DNA of 64,000 bases from contig NZ_BMYK01000005.1 of the NCBI RefSeq assembly GCF_014652235.1, forward strand, positions 248,001 through 312,000. Reading direction: 5' to 3'. Of this stretch, positions 57,806 to 64,000 are shown one piece after another. A program made the translations under genes and the position numbers. The number at the start of each line of letters is the position of its first letter. Position 1 is the first letter of the stretch. The DNA is from Pseudorhodoferax aquiterrae. GTDB lineage: Bacteria > Pseudomonadota > Gammaproteobacteria > Burkholderiales > Burkholderiaceae_C. The notes under the pieces are model-generated. The model saw only the letters and a list, made by a program, of their open reading frames with translations, was not told the origin of the DNA and did not search any database.

Positions 57806-59185
57806 ATGAATCTTTCTTCTCGGCCGTCGGCTTGGGCAGGCCTTCCCGGCCGCATCCGCGGCATGTTCAATCTGAACGATCCCCGCTGGGGCCGCGGAGA
57901 CGACAAGGCGGGCGATCCGGACGAGAAGCCCGACACGCGCCGTCCCGACAACGAGCGCCCCTACGAACCCCAGCGCCCCACGCCCAGCCGCGGCGGCAAC
58001 CAGGGCCCCCCGGACCTGGACGAGCTCTGGCGCGACTTCAACCGCAAGCTCGGCGGGCTGTTCAACGGTGGCCGCAACGGCGGCCGCGGCAACATGGGCT
58101 CGGGCAATGGCGGCGGCTTCCAGCCCGACATGAAGGGTGCCGGCGTCGGCATTGGCCTGGTCGGTGCGGTGGCTGTGCTGATCTGGTTGGGCACCGGTTT
58201 CTTCATCGTGCAGGAAGGCCAGCAGGCCGTCATCACGCAGTTCGGCCGCTACCACTCCACCGTGGGCGCCGGCTTCAACTGGCGCCTGCCGTACCCGATC
58301 CAGCGCCACGAGCTGGTGTTCGTGACGCAGATCCGCTCGATCGACATCGGCCGCGACGTGATCATCAAGGCCACCGGCTTGCGCGACTCGGCCATGCTGA
58401 CCGAGGACGAGAACATCGTCGAGATCCGCTTCGCCGTGCAGTACCGCCTGAACGACGCGCGCGCCTTCCTGTTCGAGAGCAAGGACCCGACCGCCGCCGT
58501 GGTGCAGGCGGCCGAGACGGCCGTGCGCGAAGTGGTCGGCAAGATGCGCATGGACTCGGCCCTGGCCGAGGAGCGCGACCAGATCGGCCCGCGCGTGCGC
58601 ACGCTGATGCAGACCATCCTGGACCGCTACAAGGTCGGCATCGAGATCGTCGGCATCAATCTGCAGCAAAGCGGCGTGCGGCCGCCCGAGCAGGTCCAGG
58701 CCGCGTTCGACGACGTGCTCAAGGCCGGCCAGGAGCGCGAACGCGCCAAGAACGAGGCCCAGGCCTATGCCAACGACGTGATCCCCCGCGCCACCGGTAC
58801 CGCGTCGCGCCTGATGGAGGAAGCGCAGGCCTACAAGTCGCGCATCACGGCCCAGGCCGACGGTGATGCGCAGCGCTTCCGCTCGGTGCTGGCCGAGTAC
58901 CAGAAGGCACCGCAGGTCACGCGTGACCGCCTGTATACGGAGACCATGCAGCAGGTCTACACCAACGTCTCCAAGGTGATGGTGGATTCGCGCCAGGGCT
59001 CCAACCTGCTGTATCTGCCGCTGGACAAGCTCATGCAGGCGTCTGGCCAGTCGGCCGGCGTCATCGGCGATCCGGCCCTGGCGGGCAGTGGCCAGGCCAC
59101 GTCGACCGCCCCGGCGGCACCCCCACTGGCCAGCGGCGACCTGCGTGCCCGCGACGGGCGCACCCGCGAACGTGATCTGCGCTAG
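57806..59185 (+). CDS. hflK: FtsH modulator HflK
   Basis: HflK is a type II membrane protein of the SPFH family that forms, with HflC, a large complex caging the FtsH protease. The 459-residue protein has a Gly/Asn/Arg/Pro-rich N-terminal region, one membrane helix (about 112-134) and the periplasmic SPFH domain with a coiled coil. The ATG at 57806 is used; the Met at residue 20 (57863, just before NLNDPRWGRG) is a possible start. Confidence 0.94.
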   Translation: MNLSSRPSAWAGLPGRIRGMFNLNDPRWGRGDDKAGDPDEKPDTRRPDNERPYEPQRPTPSRGGNQGPPDLDELWRDFNRKLGGLFNGGRNGGRGNMGSGNGGGFQPDMKGAGVGIGLVGAVAVLIWLGTGFFIVQEGQQAVITQFGRYHSTVGAGFNWRLPYPIQRHELVFVTQIRSIDIGRDVIIKATGLRDSAMLTEDENIVEIRFAVQYRLNDARAFLFESKDPTAAVVQAAETAVREVVGKMRMDSALAEERDQIGPRVRTLMQTILDRYKVGIEIVGINLQQSGVRPPEQVQAAFDDVLKAGQERERAKNEAQAYANDVIPRATGTASRLMEEAQAYKSRITAQADGDAQRFRSVLAEYQKAPQVTRDRLYTETMQQVYTNVSKVMVDSRQGSNLLYLPLDKLMQASGQSAGVIGDPALAGSGQATSTAPAAPPLASGDLRARDGRTRERDLR

Positions 59186-59197
59186 GAGGCGCGCCAA

Positions 59198-60094
59198 GTG
59201 AACAGAATCGGATTCATCGCATCCTCGCTGCTGGTGCTGCTCGCACTGGCCAGCTCCATGCTGTTCGTGGTGGACCAGCGCCAGTACGGCGTGGTCTACG
59301 CACTGGGGCAGATCAAGAAGGTCATCACCGAGCCCGGGCTGAACTTCAAGCTGCCGCCGCCGTTCCAGAACGTGCGTTACCTCGACAAGCGCCTGCTGAC
59401 GCTGGAAAGCAGCGACTCCGAGCCCATGCTCACGGCCGAGAAGCAGCGCGTGGTGATCGACTGGTACATCCGCTGGCGCGTGACGGACCCGTCGGAGTAC
59501 ATCCGCAACGTCGGCCTGGACGAAAGCGCCGGTGCCAACCAGCTCAACCGCGTCGTGCGCAACGCGTTCCAGGAAGAGATCAATCGCCGCACCGTGCGCG
59601 ACCTGCTGTCCACGCGGCGCGAGGAGCTCATGGCCGACGTCAAGCGCGAGGTGCTGGAGGTCGTGCGCGGTGGTCGGCCCTGGGGCATCGACGTGGTGGA
59701 CGTGCGCATCACGCGCGTCGACTATGTGGAGTCCATCACCGAGTCGGTCTACCGCCGCATGGAAGCCGAGCGCAAGCGCGTGGCCAACGAGCTGCGCTCG
59801 ACCGGTGCGGCCGAGGGCGAGAAGATCCGCGCCGAGGCCGACCGCCAGCGCGAAGTGACGATCGCCAATGCCTACCGCGACGCCCAGAAGGCCAAGGGCG
59901 AGGGCGATGCCCAGGCCGCTGCGCTGTACAGCGAAGCCTTCGGCCGCGACCCGCAGTTCGCACAGTTCTACCGCAGCCTGGAAGCCTATCGCGCGAGCTT
60001 CAACAAGAAGAGCGACGTGATGGTGGTCGACCCCTCCTCCGATTTCTTCCGGGCCATGCGCGGGGCGAACCCCGCCGCACCGGCCGGCCGCTGA
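59198..60094 (+). CDS. hflC: FtsH modulator HflC
   Basis: HflC is the SPFH partner of HflK. The 298-residue protein has an N-terminal membrane helix (about 4-24), the SPFH domain and a coiled coil with the conserved AEGEKIRAEADRQREVT. It starts with GTG 12 bases after hflK. Confidence 0.96.
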   Translation: MNRIGFIASSLLVLLALASSMLFVVDQRQYGVVYALGQIKKVITEPGLNFKLPPPFQNVRYLDKRLLTLESSDSEPMLTAEKQRVVIDWYIRWRVTDPSEYIRNVGLDESAGANQLNRVVRNAFQEEINRRTVRDLLSTRREELMADVKREVLEVVRGGRPWGIDVVDVRITRVDYVESITESVYRRMEAERKRVANELRSTGAAEGEKIRAEADRQREVTIANAYRDAQKAKGEGDAQAAALYSEAFGRDPQFAQFYRSLEAYRASFNKKSDVMVVDPSSDFFRAMRGANPAAPAGR

Positions 60095-60110
60095 GCCACG
60101 GCCGCGCCCC

Positions 60111-60293
60111 GTGGACACCCTCTGGGCGGCCCTGGCCCTGGTGCTGGTCATCGAAGGCCTGATGCCGTTCCTCTCGCCGGGCGGCTGGCGCCGCATGTTC
60201 ATGCAGGTGCTGCAGCTGTCCGACGGGCAGATCCGCTTCTTCGGCATGTGCAGCGTGCTGCTGGGCCTTGCTCTGCTGGCGCTGCTGTCCTGA
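60111..60293 (+). CDS. DUF2065 (YjeT-like) small membrane protein
   Basis: This 60-residue protein has two hydrophobic helices joined by SPGGWRRMF and QIRFFG, the pattern of DUF2065. It lies between hflC and hisZ/purA as in many proteobacteria. Function is unknown. Confidence 0.9.
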   Translation: MDTLWAALALVLVIEGLMPFLSPGGWRRMFMQVLQLSDGQIRFFGMCSVLLGLALLALLS

Positions 60294-60367
60294 GCCGCCG
60301 TCGCACGGTCTACCGGGCCCCGATCCGAGGCCGGTAGAATCCCGTTTTTAACAGCGCACTGATTTCC

Positions 60368-61516
60368 ATGTCTGCCTGGGTCCTGCCGGATCACATCGCC
60401 GATGTATTGCCCTCCGAGGCCCGGCACATCGAAGAGCTCCGCCGCGAACTGCTGGACACCGCCCGTGGCTATGGCTACGAGCTGGTGATGCCGCCGCTGC
60501 TCGAGCACCTGGAATCGCTGCTCACGGGCACGGGCGAGGCGCTGGACCTGCTCACCTTCAAGCTGGTCGACCAGCTGTCCGGCCGCATGATGGGCCTGCG
60601 TGCGGACACCACGCCGCAGGTGGCCCGCATCGACGCGCATCTGCTGAACCGCCAGGGCGTGGCCCGGCTGTGCTACTGCGGCCCCGTCGCCCACACCCGG
60701 CCCGACCGGGCCGACGCCACGCGCGAGCCGCTGCAGTTCGGCGCGGAGATCTACGGCCACGCGGGCCTGGAAGCCGATTTCGAAGTGCTGCTGCTTGCGC
60801 TGGACTGCCTGTCGGCGGCGCAGCTGCGCGAGCTCACGGTGGACCTGTCCGATGCGCGCATCGTGCAGGCCCTGCTCGCCGACAGCGCGCTGGCGCCGGC
60901 CGAACTGGCCCGCATCCATGGGGCCCTGACGACCAAGGACGCTGGCGAGCTGGCCGCGTTGACGGCCCGGCTGCCGGCCGTGGACCGCGAGGGCCTGCAG
61001 GCGTTGCTGCAGCTGTATGGCGACGCCGGCGTGCTGGAGGAGGCCGAGCGCGTGCTGCCCAACCGGCCTGCGCTGCGCCATGCCTTGGCCGAGCTGCGCC
61101 GCTGCGCGGCCCTGCTGGGCGAGCGCGCCACCGTGCGCGTGGACCTGGCCGATCTGCGCGGCTATGCCTACTACAGCGGCGTGCGTTTCTCGATCTACGC
61201 GGCGCATGGCGACGCGCTGGTGCGCGGTGGCCGCTACGACGAAGTCGGCGCCGTGTTCGGTCGCAAGCGGCCTGCCGTGGGCTTCAGTCTGGACCTCAAG
61301 CAACTCATCGCGGCCGTGCCGCCGCGTCCGCTGCGCGCGGCCATCCGCGCGCCCTGGGGTGAAGACGGCGCTCTGCGCTCTGCCATCGCGGCCTTGCGCC
61401 GCAGCGGCGAAACAGTGGTCTGCGCCTTGCCGGGCCACGAAAGTGAAATCGATGAGTTCCATTGCGACCGCGTGCTGACGCACAAGGGCGGCGAATGGGT
61501 CGTGCAAGCCATCTGA
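60368..61516 (+). CDS. hisZ: ATP phosphoribosyltransferase regulatory subunit HisZ
   Basis: HisZ is a HisS paralogue without aminoacylation activity that forms a hetero-octamer with short HisG to start histidine synthesis. The 382-residue protein starts [18 protein letters not shown] and keeps class II fold motifs such as [12 protein letters not shown] and GRYDEVG, but lacks the C-terminal anticodon domain. TAGAAT at 60335-60340 is a possible -10. Confidence 0.95.
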   Translation: MSAWVLPDHIADVLPSEARHIEELRRELLDTARGYGYELVMPPLLEHLESLLTGTGEALDLLTFKLVDQLSGRMMGLRADTTPQVARIDAHLLNRQGVARLCYCGPVAHTRPDRADATREPLQFGAEIYGHAGLEADFEVLLLALDCLSAAQLRELTVDLSDARIVQALLADSALAPAELARIHGALTTKDAGELAALTARLPAVDREGLQALLQLYGDAGVLEEAERVLPNRPALRHALAELRRCAALLGERATVRVDLADLRGYAYYSGVRFSIYAAHGDALVRGGRYDEVGAVFGRKRPAVGFSLDLKQLIAAVPPRPLRAAIRAPWGEDGALRSAIAALRRSGETVVCALPGHESEIDEFHCDRVLTHKGGEWVVQAI

Positions 61517-62887
<1,371 letters not shown>

Positions 62888-62915
62888 GCCCCCAGCCCGC
62901 CCCACGGAGAACCCC

Positions 62916-63440
62916 ATGCTGACCGAAGACGGCAAACACCTGTACGTGAGCTACGACGAGTACCACAACCTGATCGAGAAGCTCGCGATCAAGGTGCACC
63001 AGTCGGGCTGGGAGTTCGACAACATCCTGTGCCTGGCCCGTGGCGGCATGCGGCCCGGCGACATCCTGTCGCGCATCTTCGACAAGCCGCTGGCCATCAT
63101 GTCCACGAGCTCCTACCGTGCCGAGGCCGGCACGCGCCAGGGCTCGCTGGACATCGCGCGCTACATCACGACGCCCAAGGGCGAGATCGCCGGCAAGGTG
63201 TTGCTGGTCGACGACCTGGCCGACAGCGGCCACACGCTGAACGCCGTGATCAAGCTGCTCAAGACCAGCTACGAGCCGATCACCGAGCTGCGCAGCGCCG
63301 TGCTGTGGACCAAGGGCGTCTCCTTGTTCACGCCGGACTACTCGGTCGAATTCCTGCCCACCAACCCCTGGATCCACCAGCCCTTCGAAGGCTACGACAC
63401 CATGGGGCCCGCGCAGCTGCTGGAGAAATGGAAGGTCTGA
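62916..63440 (+). CDS. Purine phosphoribosyltransferase-like protein
   Basis: This 174-residue type I phosphoribosyltransferase has the PRPP motif VLLVDDLADSGHTL near residue 92, resembling xanthine or hypoxanthine phosphoribosyltransferases. It probably salvages purine bases with PRPP, in keeping with its place 28 bases after purA. The exact base is unknown. Confidence 0.88.
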   Translation: MLTEDGKHLYVSYDEYHNLIEKLAIKVHQSGWEFDNILCLARGGMRPGDILSRIFDKPLAIMSTSSYRAEAGTRQGSLDIARYITTPKGEIAGKVLLVDDLADSGHTLNAVIKLLKTSYEPITELRSAVLWTKGVSLFTPDYSVEFLPTNPWIHQPFEGYDTMGPAQLLEKWKV

Positions 63441-63475
63441 TCGCGCCGGCGCAGGGCGGCGGCTAACATGGCCGC

Positions 63476-64000
63476 ATGCCTTGCCCCACCACCGATCTGA
63501 TCCACCATCCCTACGTCCCGCCGGCCGAGTTCGCAGCGCCGCAGCCCGGCGTCTTCAAGGCCTCCACCGTCATCTTCCCGAACGTGGCGGCCATGCGCAG
63601 CCGCGAGTGGCGGGACAAGTCCGGCTACACCTACGGCCTGCACGGCACGCCGACCACCTTCATCCTGGAAGAGCGCCTGGCCGCGATCGAGGGCGGCTTG
63701 CAATGCCTGCTCGTGCCCAGCGGTCTGGCGGCGATCGCCAACGTGGCCTTGTCGCTGCTGCGCAGCGGCGACGAGGTGCTGATCCCCGACAACGCCTACG
63801 GGCCGAACAAGACGCTGGCGCGTGGCGAGCTGCAGGCCTGGGGCATCCGCCACCGGTTCTACGATCCCATGGACCCGGCCGACCTGGCGGCCCAGATCGG
63901 TGAACACACGCGCCTGGTCTGGCTGGAGGCCCCGGGCTCGGTGACCTTGGAGTTTCCGGACCTCGTGGAGCAGGTGCGGACCTGCCGCGCGCGCGGCGTC
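63476..64000 (+). CDS. metC: Cystathionine beta-lyase-type PLP enzyme, 3' part outside the window
   Basis: 175 residues of a Cys/Met-metabolism PLP enzyme are visible, starting MPCPTTDLIHHPY. GYTYGLHGTPTTF, LVPSGLAAIANV and the PLP-loop Tyr of DNAYGPN fit cystathionine beta-lyase, which splits cystathionine to homocysteine. The PLP lysine lies beyond the window. The start at 63476 is out of frame with a nearby ATG at 63468. Confidence 0.88.
   Translation, partial: MPCPTTDLIHHPYVPPAEFAAPQPGVFKASTVIFPNVAAMRSREWRDKSGYTYGLHGTPTTFILEERLAAIEGGLQCLLVPSGLAAIANVALSLLRSGDEVLIPDNAYGPNKTLARGELQAWGIRHRFYDPMDPADLAAQIGEHTRLVWLEAPGSVTLEFPDLVEQVRTCRARGV

Overview
This 64 kb window is GC-rich chromosomal DNA from a betaproteobacterium. 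Protein content and gene order point to Burkholderiales, most likely family Comamonadaceae (Acidovorax/Variovorax/Hydrogenophaga type). The pointers are an intracellular polyhydroxyalkanoate depolymerase, a Bug-family solute receptor, HisZ next to purA, the hfq-hflX-hflK-hflC-yjeT-hisZ-purA run, and the folC-SPOR-cvpA-purF run. Species cannot be fixed from sequence alone. I see no insertion sequence, prophage, CRISPR array or rRNA operon. Most long antisense frames are GC-driven shadows.

Layout. 1-5.8 kb (minus strand): a lipase-like alpha/beta hydrolase, a chemoreceptor, prfB with its programmed frameshift, a HAD phosphatase and the start of pepN. 5.9-8.1 kb (plus): an aldo/keto reductase, ybaK and plsY. 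8.1-10.2 kb (minus): a tightly coupled trio of yajQ, a retropepsin-like protease and a degenerate HD-GYP protein. 10.3-17.7 kb: murB, ppnP, an ArsC-like gene, then folC, a SPOR protein, cvpA, purF and gltX. 17.7-18.5 kb: a duplicated tRNA array (Ala-Glu-Asp twice) whose promoter lies in the end of gltX. 18.5-25.4 kb: a soluble RnfB-like ferredoxin coupled to phaZ, a fused SpmA-SpmB protein, an aromatic aminotransferase and uvrB. 25.4-31.9 kb: the full iron-sulfur operon iscRSUA-hscBA-fdx, followed by dnaQ and tRNA-Val.

31.9-40.4 kb is the most accessory-looking part. It holds a Bug solute receptor with two small unknown proteins, a lone periplasmic binding protein overlapping a hybrid histidine kinase, a convergent LuxR-type response regulator, a GGDEF-EAL protein and a PP2C phosphatase. 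Overlapping genes suggest one sensory module linking a small-molecule ligand to transcription, cyclic di-GMP and protein phosphorylation.

40.4-64 kb returns to core genes: a YdcH-like protein, a DinG helicase overlapping bamD tail to tail, rluD, scpB, rluB, and then a long co-directional series. That series is ndk, rlmN, pilW, rodZ, ispG, hisS, yfgM, bamB, der, hfq, hflX, hflK, hflC, yjeT, hisZ, purA, a phosphoribosyltransferase and the start of a cystathionine beta-lyase. It combines translation, envelope assembly, isoprenoid, histidine and purine functions.
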